This document shows positions 54,296 through 64,000 of a stretch of 64,000 nt of DNA, piece after piece. The notes under the pieces are model-generated. The model saw only the letters and a list, made by a program, of their open reading frames with translations, ran no database searches and had not been told where the DNA came from. Location: assembly GCF_040215725.1 (NCBI RefSeq), contig NZ_CP157967.1, positions 930,001 to 994,000 on the forward strand, given 5' to 3'. The DNA is from Rhizobium sp. ZPR4. Its GTDB lineage: Bacteria > Pseudomonadota > Alphaproteobacteria > Rhizobiales > Rhizobiaceae. Each line of letters opens with the position of its first letter. Position 1 is the stretch's first letter. A program made the position numbers and the translations under genes.

Positions 54296-54304
54296 GGATC
54301 GAAG

Positions 54305-55096
54305 ATGGCGAAGACCAACGATATCAGGCAGGACAGCGGAGCGACCGATAGTGCATCGGCTGATTTCGGCCGTGTTGCTGCCGGTATGTTTGGGAACGCG
54401 CCGATCATGCCGATCCACCCGTTGATGGCCCATCCGGCCGCAGCCATTGCTGCGGTCACTGCGATCGGCTTCGGCTTTACCTCGCAGTTGGCGGGTGCAT
54501 TCCTCGGCGCTTTCCAGGGCGCCGTTGAAGCAACCACCAAACTGGCCGAAGCCCTGGACGACGAAAAGCATCAGGCGGAAACCGCTGCGAAGCCGACTGC
54601 TGCGAATGGCGGGGCAGGGGACGCAAAGCCTGTAAAGGCAGCGCCTGTTGTCAAGACAGCTGCGCCGAAGCCAGTCGCACTGAAGTCGGCTGCTGCCAAC
54701 CAGAAGCCGGCTGCCGTAAAGAAGGCCGAGCCGAAACCTGTAGTTGCCGCGCCCAAGGCCGCGACGACAACTGCAAAGAAGACGGCGAAGGTTGAAGTTG
54801 CTGCGCCGGTTGCCGCAGAGAAGGTTGAAGTCGCCGCACCAGTTGCAGCCAAGCCGGCCCCTGCGCGCGGCCGCAAGGTAGCTGAGAAGGCTGACGACCT
54901 GAAGCGGATTTCCGGCGTCGGTCCAAAGCTGGAGCAGGTGCTGAACGGACGCGGCATCAAGCGATTTGCCGATATCGCCGCGTGGAGCGATGCGGATGTC
55001 GAGCGGATCGATGCGGAGCTCGGCTTCGACGGTCGCATCCGGCGCGACGACTGGGTCGGCCAGGCGAAGGCGCTGCTGCCGAAGGGCCGGAGTTGA
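54305..55096 (+). CDS. 263-residue nuo-operon protein with hydrophobic N-part and HhH-like C-domain
   Basis: Not a known complex I core subunit. Residues 41-75 form a hydrophobic/small-residue segment (AAAIAAVTAIGFGFTSQLAGAFLGAF) that may be membrane-associated. Residues 90-195 are low-complexity Ala/Lys/Pro/Val sequence with an internal repeat of KVEVAAPVAA (162-171 and 173-182). Residues 197-260 are a domain starting DLKRISGVGPKLEQVL and ending RDDWVGQAKALL, matching the NuoE tail at about 32 of 60 positions. It starts 9 bases after nuoF with GGATCGAAG upstream. A structural or assembly partner of rhizobial complex I is a reasonable inference; no enzyme motif is present. Confidence 0.85.
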   Translation: MAKTNDIRQDSGATDSASADFGRVAAGMFGNAPIMPIHPLMAHPAAAIAAVTAIGFGFTSQLAGAFLGAFQGAVEATTKLAEALDDEKHQAETAAKPTAANGGAGDAKPVKAAPVVKTAAPKPVALKSAAANQKPAAVKKAEPKPVVAAPKAATTTAKKTAKVEVAAPVAAEKVEVAAPVAAKPAPARGRKVAEKADDLKRISGVGPKLEQVLNGRGIKRFADIAAWSDADVERIDAELGFDGRIRRDDWVGQAKALLPKGRS

Positions 55097-55103
55097 GATT
55101 TTT

Positions 55104-55127
55104 CCTCGACCGCATCGGCGGTCGAGG
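55104..55127 (+). promoter_or_regulatory. Hairpin overlapping the ribosome site region of the 58-residue ORF
   Basis: CCTCGACCGC pairs perfectly with GCGGTCGAGG through an ATCG loop. It begins 7 bases after the 54305 gene and its 3' arm runs into the GAGGAGGG ribosome site of the next small ORF. No T run follows, so a role in mRNA stability or translation control is more likely than termination. Confidence 0.55.
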
Positions 55128-55134
55128 AGGGTGA

Positions 55135-55311
55135 ATGACGGCGATGGAGACGTTGCGGGCGCGACCCGCATGGCTCGATCGCAAAGCTGGTCTTGTGGGG
55201 ACAAGGCTTGGCAAAGCTTATTGTGAGCGAACCGGTGCCATGCGGTTTCATGCCGCGCCGGTGGCAGTCCGGTTTGCGATCATGAAATTGTCTGCGGCCA
55301 GGTTGGGCTGA
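55135..55311 (+). CDS. 58-residue basic protein before nuoG
   Basis: A short open frame preceded by GAGGAGGG 5-7 bases upstream, the strongest ribosome site in the operon. The product starts MTAMETLRARPAWLDRKAG and is basic (many Arg/Lys, few acidic residues), with a single Cys in KAYCERTG and a mildly hydrophobic patch FHAAPVAVRFAIM. It has no recognised family and no signal peptide. It ends 26 bases before nuoG. It may be a genuine small subunit or regulatory leader, or the site may drive a non-functional frame; coding bias is only moderately convincing. Confidence 0.45.
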   Translation: MTAMETLRARPAWLDRKAGLVGTRLGKAYCERTGAMRFHAAPVAVRFAIMKLSAARLG

Positions 55312-55337
55312 AGACGTGACATAGGACTGAGTGGACG

Positions 55338-57419
55338 ATGGTAAAACTGAAGATTGACGGTAAAGAGATCGAAGTTCCGGATCACTTCACGCTTATCCAG
55401 GCGTGCGAGGAAGCCGGCGCCGAAGTCCCGCGCTTCTGCTTCCATGAACGACTGTCGGTGGCCGGCAATTGCCGCATGTGCCTTGTAGAGGTGAAAGGTG
55501 GCCCGCCGAAGCCGCAGGCATCCTGCGCCATGGGCGTTCGCGATATCCGCGGCGGCCCGAACGGCGAGCTTCCGGAAGTCTTCACCAACACGCCGATGGT
55601 CAAGAAGGCCCGCGAAGGCGTGATGGAATTCCTGCTGATCAACCACCCATTGGATTGCCCGATCTGCGACCAGGGCGGCGAATGCGACCTGCAGGACCAG
55701 GCCATGGCCTTCGGTATCGACAGCTCGCGCTATCAGGAAGACAAGCGCGCCGTCGAAGACAAGTATATTGGCCCGCTCGTCAAGACCGTGATGAACCGCT
55801 GCATTCACTGCACGCGCTGCGTCCGCTTCACGACTGAGGTTGCTGGTATCTCCGAACTCGGCCTCATCGGCCGCGGCGAAGACGCCGAAATCACCACCTA
55901 TCTCGAGCAGGCAATGACCTCCGAGCTGCAAGGCAACGTCGTTGACCTTTGCCCGGTCGGCGCGTTGACCTCGAAGCCCTTCGCCTTCACGGCTCGTCCT
56001 TGGGAACTGAACAAGACCGAATCGATCGACGTCATGGACGCTCTCGGCTCGGCAATCCGCGTCGATACGCGCGGCCGCGAAGTCATGCGCGTGCTGCCCC
56101 GCGTCAACGAGCAGATCAACGAAGAGTGGATCTCCGACAAGACCCGCTTCATCTGGGATGGTCTGAAGACCCAGCGTCTCGACAAGCCCTATGTCCGCAA
56201 GGATGGCCGCCTGCAGCCGGCAAGCTGGAGCGATGCTTTCGCGGCCATCAAGTCGGCGGTTTCCGCCACCAGCGGTGACAAGATCGGCGCCATCGCCGGC
56301 GATCTCGCCTCGGTCGAGGAAATGTACGCCCTCGGCGAACTGCTGAAATCGCTGGGATCGGAAAATCTCGACTGTCGCCAGGACGGGACGGCGCTTGATC
56401 CGTCGCTCGGCCGCGCAAGCTACATCTTCAACCCGAGCATACAGGGTATCGAAGCCGCTGACGCGCTGCTGATCGTCGGCGCCAATCCGCGCTTCGAGGC
56501 TGCCGTGATGAACTCGCGCATCCGCAAACGCTGGCGCCGCGGCAAGTTCCCGATCGGTGTGATCGGCGAGGCTGCGGACCTTCGCTACTCCTACGACTAT
56601 CTCGGCGCTGGCCCGGATACGCTGGCCGATCTCGTCAGCGGCTCGCACAGCTTTGCCGACGTGCTGAAGAATGCTCAGAAGCCGATGATCATCATCGGCC
56701 AGGGCGCGCTGACCCGCGAAGACGGTGCTGAAGTGCTGGCAAATGCCGCCAAGCTCGCTGCGGTCGTCGGCGTCGTCAAGGACGGCTGGAACGGCTTTGC
56801 CGTGCTGCACACGGCGGCCTCGCGCGTCGGCGGCCTCGATCTCGGCTTCGTGCCGGGCGCAAAGGGCGTCAACGCGGCTTCCATGCTGTCGTCGATGGAC
56901 GTTCTCTTCCTGCTCGGCGCCGATGAGCTCGATTTCAACCGCAAGGGTGCGAAGTTCACGGTCTATATCGGCTCGCATGGCGACAACGGCGCGCAGAGCG
57001 CCGACGTCATCCTTCCGGCGGCTGCCTACACCGAAAAGTCGGGCACCTGGGTCAACACCGAAGGTCGTGTTCAGATGGGCAACCGCGCCGGTTTCGCACC
57101 GGGCGACGCCCGCGAGGACTGGGCGATCATCCGTGCCCTTTCCGACGTACTCGGCAAGAAGCTTCCCTTTGATTCGCTGAGAGAATTGCGCGCGAAGCTC
57201 CACGCAGCCTTCCCGCATTTCGCCGGCATCGACGAGATTGCCGAAGCCGATAGCGCCCAAATTGCCGCACTTGCGAAAAAAGCCGGCGCGATGGGCAAAT
57301 CGCCATTTGCTTCGTCGATCAAAGACTTCTATTTGACGAACCCGATAACGCGCGCATCGGCTGTCATGGCCGAGTGCTCGGCATTGGCCCGCAACAATTT
57401 CCGCGTTGCGGCAGAGTAA
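55338..57419 (+). CDS. nuoG: NADH-quinone oxidoreductase subunit G
   Basis: A 693-residue iron-sulfur subunit (75-kDa type). The N-terminal ferredoxin-like domain has the [2Fe-2S] ligands in PRFCFHERLSVAGNCRMCLVEV; then the His-containing [4Fe-4S] site in HPLDCPICDQGGECDLQDQ, and a second [4Fe-4S] in CIHCTRCVRF with C in VDLCPVGAL. The C-terminal 450 residues are the molybdopterin-oxidoreductase-like domain without cofactor. The length matches alphaproteobacterial and mitochondrial proteins rather than the longer 900-residue E. coli form. Start ATG at 55338, 26 bases after the small ORF. Confidence 0.97.
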   Translation: MVKLKIDGKEIEVPDHFTLIQACEEAGAEVPRFCFHERLSVAGNCRMCLVEVKGGPPKPQASCAMGVRDIRGGPNGELPEVFTNTPMVKKAREGVMEFLLINHPLDCPICDQGGECDLQDQAMAFGIDSSRYQEDKRAVEDKYIGPLVKTVMNRCIHCTRCVRFTTEVAGISELGLIGRGEDAEITTYLEQAMTSELQGNVVDLCPVGALTSKPFAFTARPWELNKTESIDVMDALGSAIRVDTRGREVMRVLPRVNEQINEEWISDKTRFIWDGLKTQRLDKPYVRKDGRLQPASWSDAFAAIKSAVSATSGDKIGAIAGDLASVEEMYALGELLKSLGSENLDCRQDGTALDPSLGRASYIFNPSIQGIEAADALLIVGANPRFEAAVMNSRIRKRWRRGKFPIGVIGEAADLRYSYDYLGAGPDTLADLVSGSHSFADVLKNAQKPMIIIGQGALTREDGAEVLANAAKLAAVVGVVKDGWNGFAVLHTAASRVGGLDLGFVPGAKGVNAASMLSSMDVLFLLGADELDFNRKGAKFTVYIGSHGDNGAQSADVILPAAAYTEKSGTWVNTEGRVQMGNRAGFAPGDAREDWAIIRALSDVLGKKLPFDSLRELRAKLHAAFPHFAGIDEIAEADSAQIAALAKKAGAMGKSPFASSIKDFYLTNPITRASAVMAECSALARNNFRVAAE

Positions 57420-57431
57420 GGGCACAGGACT

Positions 57432-58475
57432 ATGGATTCATTCGTTTCGACCTATCTCTGGCCGGCGCTGATCATGATTGGCCAGTCGCTGCTGCTCCTG
57501 GTCTGCCTGCTGGTTTTCATCGCGTACATTCTGCTTGCCGACCGTAAGATCTGGGCTGCCGTGCAGCTGCGCCGGGGCCCGAACGTCGTCGGTCCCTTCG
57601 GCCTGTTCCAGTCCTTCGCCGACTTGCTGAAGTTCATGTTCAAGGAGCCGATCATCCCGGCCGGCGCCAACAAGACCGTGTTCCTGCTGGCGCCGCTGGT
57701 TTCGGTGGTGCTGGCGCTCTCTACCTGGGCCGTTGTGCCGGTGGCGCAGAACTGGGTCGTTGCCGACATTAACGTCGGCATCCTCTACATTCTGGCGATC
57801 TCGTCGCTGGAAGTTTACGGCATCATCATGGGCGGCTGGGCTTCGAACTCGAAGTATCCGTTTCTCGGCGCGCTCCGTTCGGCAGCGCAGATGGTGTCCT
57901 ACGAAGTCTCGATCGGCCTCGTCATCGTCACCGTGCTGCTCTGCGTCGGTTCGCTGAACCTGACGGATATCGTGCTGTCGCAGCAGACCGGTCTCGGCAC
58001 CAAGCTCGGCCTGCCGGCCTCGTTCCTCGACTGGCACTGGCTGTCGCTCTTCCCGATGTTCATCGTATTCTTCATTTCGGCGCTCGCTGAAACCAACCGT
58101 CCGCCCTTCGACCTTCCAGAAGCGGAATCGGAACTGGTTGCCGGCTTCATGGTCGAATACGGTTCTTCGCCGTACATGATGTTCATGCTCGGCGAATATG
58201 CCGCCGTCGTCCTGATGTGCTCGCTGACGACGATCCTCTTCCTTGGCGGCTGGCTGCCTCCGGTCGATATCTGGATCCTGAACTGGGTTCCGGGCATCAT
58301 CTGGTTCCTGCTGAAGTCGTGCTTTGTGTTCTTCATGTTCGCGATGGTGAAGGCATTCGTGCCGCGCTACCGCTACGACCAGCTCATGCGCCTTGGCTGG
58401 AAGGTTTTCCTGCCACTGTCGCTCGCCATGGTCGTTATCGTTGCATTCGTGCTGAAGCTGACGGGATGGGCATGA
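57432..58475 (+). CDS. nuoH: NADH-quinone oxidoreductase subunit H
   Basis: A 347-residue membrane subunit that lines the quinone tunnel between the peripheral and membrane arms. About eight helices are visible. The diagnostic loops are [32 protein letters not shown] and [28 protein letters not shown], the latter containing the charged residues that couple quinone chemistry to proton movement. Start ATG at 57432, 12 bases after nuoG. Confidence 0.98.
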   Translation: MDSFVSTYLWPALIMIGQSLLLLVCLLVFIAYILLADRKIWAAVQLRRGPNVVGPFGLFQSFADLLKFMFKEPIIPAGANKTVFLLAPLVSVVLALSTWAVVPVAQNWVVADINVGILYILAISSLEVYGIIMGGWASNSKYPFLGALRSAAQMVSYEVSIGLVIVTVLLCVGSLNLTDIVLSQQTGLGTKLGLPASFLDWHWLSLFPMFIVFFISALAETNRPPFDLPEAESELVAGFMVEYGSSPYMMFMLGEYAAVVLMCSLTTILFLGGWLPPVDIWILNWVPGIIWFLLKSCFVFFMFAMVKAFVPRYRYDQLMRLGWKVFLPLSLAMVVIVAFVLKLTGWA

Positions 58476-58515
58476 TGATGTCGATCCTCGCTTCAAGCAG
58501 ATTTGGAGGTTGAAG

Positions 58516-59007
58516 ATGGCCGGAATTTCCAACGCCGTCAGCTCGCTGTTCCTCAAGGAATTTGTTGGCGCATTCTTTTTGTCGATGCGTTACTTCTTCA
58601 AGCAGAAGGCAACGATCAACTACCCCTTCGAAAAGGGGCCGGTCAGCCCGCGCTTCCGCGGCGAACATGCGCTGCGCCGCTATCCCAACGGCGAAGAGCG
58701 TTGCATCGCCTGCAAGCTTTGCGAAGCCATCTGTCCTGCCCAGGCCATCACCATCGAGGCCGGGCCGCGCCGCAACGACGGCACCCGCCGCACGGTGCGT
58801 TACGACATCGACATGGTGAAGTGCATCTATTGCGGCTTCTGCCAAGAGGCATGCCCGGTCGACGCCATCGTCGAAGGGCCGAACTTCGAATTCGCCACCG
58901 AGACCCGCGAAGAGCTCTACTTCGACAAGGCGCGGCTTTTGGAGAATGGCGACCGCTGGGAACGCGAAATCGCGCGCAACATCGCGATCGACTCGCCGTA
59001 CCGCTGA
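58516..59007 (+). CDS. nuoI: NADH-quinone oxidoreductase subunit I
   Basis: A 163-residue ferredoxin-type subunit with two [4Fe-4S] clusters (N6a and N6b) passing electrons to NuoB. The ligand sets are [12 protein letters not shown] and [12 protein letters not shown], each with the conserved following Pro. The N-terminal amphipathic helix ([18 protein letters not shown]) anchors it at the membrane. ATG at 58516 follows TTGGAGG; the TTG at 58510 is less likely. Confidence 0.97.
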   Translation: MAGISNAVSSLFLKEFVGAFFLSMRYFFKQKATINYPFEKGPVSPRFRGEHALRRYPNGEERCIACKLCEAICPAQAITIEAGPRRNDGTRRTVRYDIDMVKCIYCGFCQEACPVDAIVEGPNFEFATETREELYFDKARLLENGDRWEREIARNIAIDSPYR

Positions 59008-59156
59008 GCGGAGTTTTGAATATGCCGTGACGGGCGGCCGATTGTCGCCGTCGCGGTTCAATCTAGACCGGGGCTTTGCCGGACCTATCGTCCGGTCGAG
59101 CTCCATCGGGCAGGGAAACTCCCGGCTGCCCGGGGGAAGACGAAAAAGGCACCAAC

Positions 59157-59771
59157 ATGGGTCTGCAGGCTCTTTTTTTCTATATCTTCGCCTTTGTCGC
59201 TGTGGCGTCGGCGTTCATGGTTATCTCGGCGCGGAATCCGGTCCATTCGGTCCTGTTCCTCATCCTGGTTTTCTTCAACGCGGCCGGCCTCTTCCTGCTG
59301 ATGGGGGCTGAATTCCTGGCGATGATCCTGCTGGTCGTTTATGTCGGCGCCGTGGCGGTTCTCTTCCTCTTCGTCGTCATGATGCTCGATATCGATTTCT
59401 CCGAGCTCAGGGCCGGCATTCTGGAATACGCACCGATCGGCGCTTTGATCGGCGTCATCCTCGCGGCCGAGCTCATCGTCGTCATCGGCGGCAGTGTGAT
59501 TTCGCCGACCATTGCCAAGTCCGTCGCCATGCCGATCCCGGCTCTGACGCAGCGGACGAACACCGCCGCCCTCGGCGACGTGCTCTACACCAACTACGTT
59601 TATTTCTTCGAGATCGCTGGCTTGGTTCTGCTGGTCGCGATGATCGGCGCAATCGTGCTGACGCTGAAGCATCGCACGCACATCAAGCGCCAGAACATTT
59701 CCCAACAGGTCGCCCGCACGCCCGCGACCGCCGTCGAGGTGGTCAAGGTCAAGCCGGGGCAGGGCGTCTGA
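59157..59771 (+). CDS. nuoJ: NADH-quinone oxidoreductase subunit J
   Basis: A 204-residue membrane subunit. Five helices are visible, including the pi-bulge region helix 3 [25 protein letters not shown], important for conformational coupling. The C-terminal 30 residues are basic and hydrophilic ([14 protein letters not shown]). ATG at 59157 was chosen by the match to family N-termini ([15 protein letters not shown]), although the frame is open to 59076. The 149-base gap after nuoI contains two short hairpins (CCGGAC/GTCCGG near 59084 and CGGGCAG/CTGCCCG at 59107-59132) and no gene. Confidence 0.96.
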   Translation: MGLQALFFYIFAFVAVASAFMVISARNPVHSVLFLILVFFNAAGLFLLMGAEFLAMILLVVYVGAVAVLFLFVVMMLDIDFSELRAGILEYAPIGALIGVILAAELIVVIGGSVISPTIAKSVAMPIPALTQRTNTAALGDVLYTNYVYFFEIAGLVLLVAMIGAIVLTLKHRTHIKRQNISQQVARTPATAVEVVKVKPGQGV

Positions 59772-59802
59772 GGCGAGGCACGAGGATCAAAGGAACAAGA
59801 AC

Positions 59803-60111
59803 ATGGTCATCGGACTTTCCCATTACCTCACGGTCAGCGCCATCCTCTTCGTGCTCGGCGTCTTTGGTATCTTTCTGAACCGCAAGAACGTCATCATCAT
59901 CCTGATGTCCGTGGAGCTCATATTGCTTGCGGTCAACATCAACATGGTCGCCTTCTCGTCGTTCCTCAACGACATCGTCGGCCAGGTTTTCGCTCTATTC
60001 ATTTTGACCGTCGCTGCGGCTGAAGCTGCGATCGGTCTTGCAATTCTCGTCGTCTTCTACCGTAACCGCGGCTCCATCGCGGTTGAAGACGTCAACGTGA
60101 TGAAGGGCTGA
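59803..60111 (+). CDS. nuoK: NADH-quinone oxidoreductase subunit K
   Basis: A 102-residue membrane subunit with three helices, homologous to MrpC-type antiporter subunits. The conserved membrane glutamates for proton transfer are in [20 protein letters not shown] and [16 protein letters not shown]. Start ATG at 59803, 31 bases after nuoJ with AGGAACAAG before it. Length is standard. Confidence 0.97.
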   Translation: MVIGLSHYLTVSAILFVLGVFGIFLNRKNVIIILMSVELILLAVNINMVAFSSFLNDIVGQVFALFILTVAAAEAAIGLAILVVFYRNRGSIAVEDVNVMKG

Positions 60112-60118
60112 TAAAGCT

Positions 60119-62113
60119 ATGTTTTTATATAAGGCTATCGTCTTTCTTCCCCTGATTGGCGCGATCATCGCCGGCCTTTTCGGCCGCGCGATCGGCGCCA
60201 AGGCTTCGGAATATGTAACCACCGGCCTGATGATCATCGCGGCCGTCCTCTCGTGGATCGTCTTCTTCACGGTGGCGCTCGGCCATACGGATGGCCCGAT
60301 CAAGGTTGAAGTCCTGCGCTGGATCCAGTCCGGCGGCATCGACGTCTCCTGGTCGCTGCGCGTAGACACGCTGACCTCGGTCATGCTGATCGTCGTGAAT
60401 TCGGTCTCGACCCTGGTTCACGTCTATTCGATCGGATACATGCACCACGATCCGCATCGTCCGCGCTTCTTCGCCTATCTTTCGCTCTTCACCTTCGCCA
60501 TGCTGATGCTGGTGACCTCCGACAACCTCGCCCAGATGTTCTTCGGCTGGGAAGGCGTCGGTCTTGCGTCGTATCTGCTGATCGGCTTCTGGTTCAAGAA
60601 GCCGTCCGCTTCGGCCGCTGCGATGAAGGCCTTCATCGTCAACCGCGTCGGCGACTTCGGCTTCGTGCTCGGCATCGCAGGCGTCTTCGTCCTCTTCGGC
60701 TCGATCAATTTCGACGTCATCTTCGGCAATGCTCAGAGCTTTGCTTCCGGGCAGGGCGGTCAGCCGACGGATATCGTGCTCAACCTCTTCGGCATGCATC
60801 TCGATCGCGGCCATGCGCTGACGGCCGTCTGCCTGCTGCTCTTCATGGGCGCGATGGGCAAGTCGGCGCAGTTCCTGCTGCACACCTGGCTGCCGGACGC
60901 CATGGAAGGCCCGACGCCGGTTTCCGCACTCATCCATGCCGCAACCATGGTCACCGCCGGCGTCTTCCTCGTCGCCCGCATGTCGCCGATCTTCGAACTG
61001 TCGCAGGATGCGCTGACCGTCGTCACCATCGTCGGCGCGATCACGGCCTTCTTCGCCGCGACCGTCGGCCTCGTACAGAACGACATCAAGCGCGTCATCG
61101 CCTACTCGACCTGTTCGCAGCTCGGCTACATGTTCGTCGCCCTCGGCGTCGGCGCTTATGGCGCTGCGATCTTCCATCTCTTCACCCACGCCTTCTTCAA
61201 GGCTCTGCTCTTCCTCTGCGCCGGCTCGGTCATCCACGCCGTCGATGGTGAGCAGGACATGCGTCATATGGGTGGCCTGCGTCCGCATATCCAGAAGACC
61301 TTCTGGATGATGATCATCGGCACGCTGGCGATTACCGGCGTCGGTATCCCTCTGACCCATATCGGTTTTGCCGGCTTCATCTCGAAGGATGCGATCATCC
61401 TGGCGGCTTTCGCCTCGCACAATGCGGCCGCTGGCTTCGCCTTCACGTTGCTCGTCATCGCTGCGATGTTCACCAGCTTCTACTCCTGGCGCCTGATCTT
61501 CATGACCTTCTTCGGCAAGCCGCGCGCTTCGCACGAAGTCATGCATCACGTGCATGAATCGCCGAACGTCATGCTGATCCCGCTTTACCTGCTGGCGATC
61601 GGTGCTGTCGGTGCCGGCATGTATTTCAACGCCGATTTCGTCGGTCACGCCTACGAGGAATTCTGGAAGCATGCCCTGTTCACGCTCCCGGACAACAAGA
61701 TCCTCGAAGAGATGGAACATGCGCCTTTGTGGGTTGAGCTCAGCCCGTTCATCGCCATGCTTCTCGGCCTCGTCACCGCCTGGTATTTCTACATCAAGTC
61801 GCCGGAAACGCCGCGCCGCCTCGCTCAGCAGCAGCGCGTGCTCTACGAGTTCCTGTTGAACAAATGGTACTTCGACGAACTTTATGACTTCCTCTTCGTC
61901 CGTTCCGCCAAGGCGCTTGGCCGCTTCCTCTGGAAGAAGGGCGATATCGGGGTCATCGACACCATCGGCCCGAACGGCATTGCCGCCCGTGTCGTCGATG
62001 TCACCAACCGCGTCGTGCGCCTGCAGACCGGCTACCTCTATCACTATGCCTTCGCGATGCTGCTCGGCATTGCAGCCCTCGTTACCTGGATGATGCTCGG
62101 GAGTTCCCTCTGA
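60119..62113 (+). CDS. nuoL: NADH-quinone oxidoreductase subunit L
   Basis: A 664-residue antiporter-like proton-pumping subunit at the tip of the membrane arm. There are about 14-16 helices, with core motifs [19 protein letters not shown] (essential Glu), [31 protein letters not shown] (Lys/His path) and [18 protein letters not shown]. The C-terminal section contains the long lateral helix that runs along NuoM and NuoN. It starts 7 bases after nuoK and its stop overlaps the nuoM start by one base (TGATG). Confidence 0.98.
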   Translation: MFLYKAIVFLPLIGAIIAGLFGRAIGAKASEYVTTGLMIIAAVLSWIVFFTVALGHTDGPIKVEVLRWIQSGGIDVSWSLRVDTLTSVMLIVVNSVSTLVHVYSIGYMHHDPHRPRFFAYLSLFTFAMLMLVTSDNLAQMFFGWEGVGLASYLLIGFWFKKPSASAAAMKAFIVNRVGDFGFVLGIAGVFVLFGSINFDVIFGNAQSFASGQGGQPTDIVLNLFGMHLDRGHALTAVCLLLFMGAMGKSAQFLLHTWLPDAMEGPTPVSALIHAATMVTAGVFLVARMSPIFELSQDALTVVTIVGAITAFFAATVGLVQNDIKRVIAYSTCSQLGYMFVALGVGAYGAAIFHLFTHAFFKALLFLCAGSVIHAVDGEQDMRHMGGLRPHIQKTFWMMIIGTLAITGVGIPLTHIGFAGFISKDAIILAAFASHNAAAGFAFTLLVIAAMFTSFYSWRLIFMTFFGKPRASHEVMHHVHESPNVMLIPLYLLAIGAVGAGMYFNADFVGHAYEEFWKHALFTLPDNKILEEMEHAPLWVELSPFIAMLLGLVTAWYFYIKSPETPRRLAQQQRVLYEFLLNKWYFDELYDFLFVRSAKALGRFLWKKGDIGVIDTIGPNGIAARVVDVTNRVVRLQTGYLYHYAFAMLLGIAALVTWMMLGSSL

Positions 62114-63624
62114 TGACCGATTGGCCCATTCTTTCAACGGTCACATTCCTGCCGCTGGTCGGAGTCGTTCTCCTGCTGTTTACACAGGACAACGGTGCCA
62201 ATGGCCGCCGGAACGTCCTGAACATTTCGCTGGCAACGACCATCGTCACGTTCATCGTGTCGCTGTTCGTCTGGATCTGGTTCGACAATGCCAATCCGGG
62301 TTTCCAGATGGTCGAAAAGCATGAGTGGCTGACGGGCGGCATCAGCTACCACATGGGCGTCGACGGCATTTCCATGCTGTTCGTCATCCTGTCGACCTTC
62401 CTGATGCCCTTCTGCGTGCTCGCAAGCTGGCTCTCGGTCGAAAAGCGCCTGAAGGACTACATGATCGCCTTCCTCGTCCTCGAGACGATGATGATCGGTG
62501 TGTTCGTGTCGCTGGATATCGTGCTGTTCTACGTCTTCTTCGAAGCCGGCCTCATCCCGATGTTCCTGATCATCGGCGTCTGGGGCGGCAAGGATCGCGT
62601 CTACGCCAGCTACAAGTTCTTCCTCTACACACTGCTCGGCTCGGTGCTGATGCTGCTCGCCATCATGGCCATGTACTGGCAGGCCGGCACGACCGATATC
62701 CCGACGCTACTCGCCTACAAGTTCCCGCCGCAGCTGCAGACTTGGCTATGGCTTGCCTTCTTCGCCTCCTTCGCGGTGAAGATGCCGATGTGGCCGGTCC
62801 ACACCTGGCTTCCCGATGCACACGTTCAGGCGCCGACGGCAGGCTCCGTCATCCTGGCGGGCATCCTCCTGAAGCTCGGTGGCTACGGTCTCATCCGCTT
62901 CTCGCTCGGCATGTTCCCGAATGCTTCGGAATATTTCGCGCCGCTCGTCTTTGCCCTTTCGGTCATCGCCATCATCTACACCTCGCTGGTCGCGATGATG
63001 CAGGACGATATCAAGAAGCTGATCGCCTACTCGTCGGTCGCCCACATGGGCTATGTGACGATGGGTATCTTTGCGGCCAACCAGCAGGGCGTGCAGGGTG
63101 CGATCTTCCAGATGCTCTCGCACGGTATCGTCTCTGGCGCGCTCTTCCTTTGCGTCGGCGTGATCTACGACCGTACCCACACCCGCGAAATCGCGGCTTA
63201 TGGCGGCCTGGTCAACAACATGCCGAAATATGCCGTCGCCATGATGGTCTTCACCATGGCGAACGTCGGTCTGCCCGGCACCTCTGGCTTCATCGGCGAA
63301 TTCCTGACCCTGATCGGCGTCTTCCGCGCCAACACCTGGGTTGCGCTCTTCGCCGCGACCGGCGTGATCCTGTCGGCGGCTTACGCTCTCTGGCTCTACC
63401 GCCGCGTCATTTTCGGCGCGCTGGAGAAGGAAAATCTGAAGAAGCTTCTCGATCTGTCGCCGCGTGAACAGCTGATCCTCTATCCGCTGATCGCGCTGAC
63501 GATCCTCTTCGGTGTCTATCCGGCTCCGATCTTCGATGCCACGGCGGCTTCGGTGGATCTGCTGGTGAACAATTATACCGCTGCCCTGCACGCTGCGCAG
63601 AATGTTGCGCTGTCGATGAATTGA
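62113..63624 (+). CDS. nuoM: NADH-quinone oxidoreductase subunit M
   Basis: A 503-residue antiporter-like subunit with about 14 helices. Key segments are [20 protein letters not shown] (essential Glu), [37 protein letters not shown] and [19 protein letters not shown]. These provide the half-channel lysines and glutamate of a proton path. ATG at 62113 shares a base with the nuoL stop, indicating coupled translation. Confidence 0.98.
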   Translation: MTDWPILSTVTFLPLVGVVLLLFTQDNGANGRRNVLNISLATTIVTFIVSLFVWIWFDNANPGFQMVEKHEWLTGGISYHMGVDGISMLFVILSTFLMPFCVLASWLSVEKRLKDYMIAFLVLETMMIGVFVSLDIVLFYVFFEAGLIPMFLIIGVWGGKDRVYASYKFFLYTLLGSVLMLLAIMAMYWQAGTTDIPTLLAYKFPPQLQTWLWLAFFASFAVKMPMWPVHTWLPDAHVQAPTAGSVILAGILLKLGGYGLIRFSLGMFPNASEYFAPLVFALSVIAIIYTSLVAMMQDDIKKLIAYSSVAHMGYVTMGIFAANQQGVQGAIFQMLSHGIVSGALFLCVGVIYDRTHTREIAAYGGLVNNMPKYAVAMMVFTMANVGLPGTSGFIGEFLTLIGVFRANTWVALFAATGVILSAAYALWLYRRVIFGALEKENLKKLLDLSPREQLILYPLIALTILFGVYPAPIFDATAASVDLLVNNYTAALHAAQNVALSMN

Positions 63625-63642
63625 TGACGGGACCTATTCGAC

Positions 63643-64000
63643 ATGACTGCTGACACAATTCTTGCAAGCCTGCATCTTTCCATTCCGGAGCTCATCCTCG
63701 CGGTCGGTGCACTTGCGTTGCTCATGATCGGCGTCTTCTCGGGCGAGCGTTCGGGACCCACGGTCACCGGTCTTGCCATCGCGCTCCTCGCGGTGGCCGG
63801 TCTCTGGATCATCTTCGTGCCGGGCGAGGGCCTTGCCTATGGCGGCGCCTATCTCGCCGACGGCTTCTCCCGCTTCATGAAGATCGTCGCGCTGATCGGC
63901 TCGATCGTCGCCATGTTCCTCAGCATGGGGCAGGCGCGCGAGCAGCAGCTCGATCGCTTCGAGTTCCCGGTCCTGCTCGTGCTCGCGACCCTCGGCATCC
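63643..64000 (+). CDS. nuoN: NADH-quinone oxidoreductase subunit N, partial (N-terminal part)
   Basis: The first 119 residues are visible before the window ends. The translation begins [20 protein letters not shown] and has the third-subunit pattern of helices: [53 protein letters not shown], then [12 protein letters not shown]. It lies 18 bases after nuoM and matches NuoN, the third antiporter-like proton channel, in order and sequence. Start ATG at 63643 has GACGGGA upstream. Confidence 0.93.
   Translation, partial: MTADTILASLHLSIPELILAVGALALLMIGVFSGERSGPTVTGLAIALLAVAGLWIIFVPGEGLAYGGAYLADGFSRFMKIVALIGSIVAMFLSMGQAREQQLDRFEFPVLLVLATLGI

Noticed and set aside
55248..57425. 725-codon open frame on the minus strand
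   Set aside because: Antisense to nuoG, which has all iron-sulfur motifs. The opposite frame is a codon-bias artefact.
60125..62137. 670-codon open frame on the minus strand
   Set aside because: Antisense to nuoL; the translation is extremely rich in Asp/Glu/Arg and has no fold pattern.
1..64000. CRISPR arrays, insertion sequences or prophage genes
   Set aside because: No regularly spaced repeats, transposase or integrase motifs, or phage structural proteins were seen in any frame.

Overview
This window is chromosomal DNA from an alphaproteobacterium, almost certainly a Rhizobium-type organism. The case rests on four things: GC-rich coding sequence; a complex I operon with separate nuoC and nuoD and a NuoE carrying a long C-terminal tail; a rkpU-rkpAGHIJ K-antigen cluster of the kind known from Sinorhizobium and Rhizobium; and the gene order clpP-clpX-lon-hupB. 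No insertion sequence, prophage, integrase or CRISPR array was seen. The window cuts a DMT-type transporter at its left edge and nuoN at its right edge.

Layout. 1-4.1 kb: partial EamA transporter, an 800-base AT-rich gap holding a 25/30 direct repeat and an orphan terminator-like hairpin, a small secreted protein, a CoA-binding protein, an O-acetylhomoserine sulfhydrylase-type enzyme and a cupin. 4.2-8.2 kb: a pstSCAB phosphate transporter operon behind a good Pho box, with no phoU after it. 8.3-9.5 kb: a membrane diguanylate cyclase without an inhibitory I-site. 9.8-15.5 kb: proteostasis block clpP, clpX, lon and hupB, with RpoH-like promoters suggested before clpP and lon. 15.6-18.9 kb: a RibD/DHFR-like reductase divergent from an HxlR regulator, an SDR and an aldo/keto reductase. 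19.1-23.8 kb: a YhaO/YhaN (SbcD/SbcC-like) pair.

23.8-47.7 kb is a surface polysaccharide region in two divergent arms. The left arm (minus strand) encodes a SAM methyltransferase, an unrecognised 354-residue protein, two KpsE-like export proteins flanking a KpsT-like ATPase, a GT-B-like protein and a tandem GT2 glycosyltransferase. The right arm is rkpU, then the 2,487-residue polyketide/fatty acid synthase RkpA, then RkpG (alpha-oxoamine synthase family), RkpH (SDR), RkpI (LtaS-like membrane phosphatase/transferase) and RkpJ (KpsS/LipB-like), followed by a 37-residue membrane ORF. RkpA-RkpG-RkpH together look like a pathway to a sphingoid-like lipid. No KpsM permease is present although its ATPase is.

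47.8-48.5 kb: tRNA-Val(UAC) on the minus strand and two identical tRNA-Asp(GUC) genes on the plus strand. 48.7-64 kb: nuoA-nuoN for NADH:ubiquinone oxidoreductase, interrupted by three non-canonical genes: a 105-residue secreted protein overlapping nuoD, a 263-residue protein whose C-terminal domain duplicates the NuoE tail, and a 58-residue ORF before nuoG with a very strong ribosome site.

The most promising undescribed elements are the duplicated helix-hairpin-helix-like domain pair inside the complex I operon, the lipid-forming RkpA/G/H module beside an export arm that lacks its permease, and the short SD-led ORFs.
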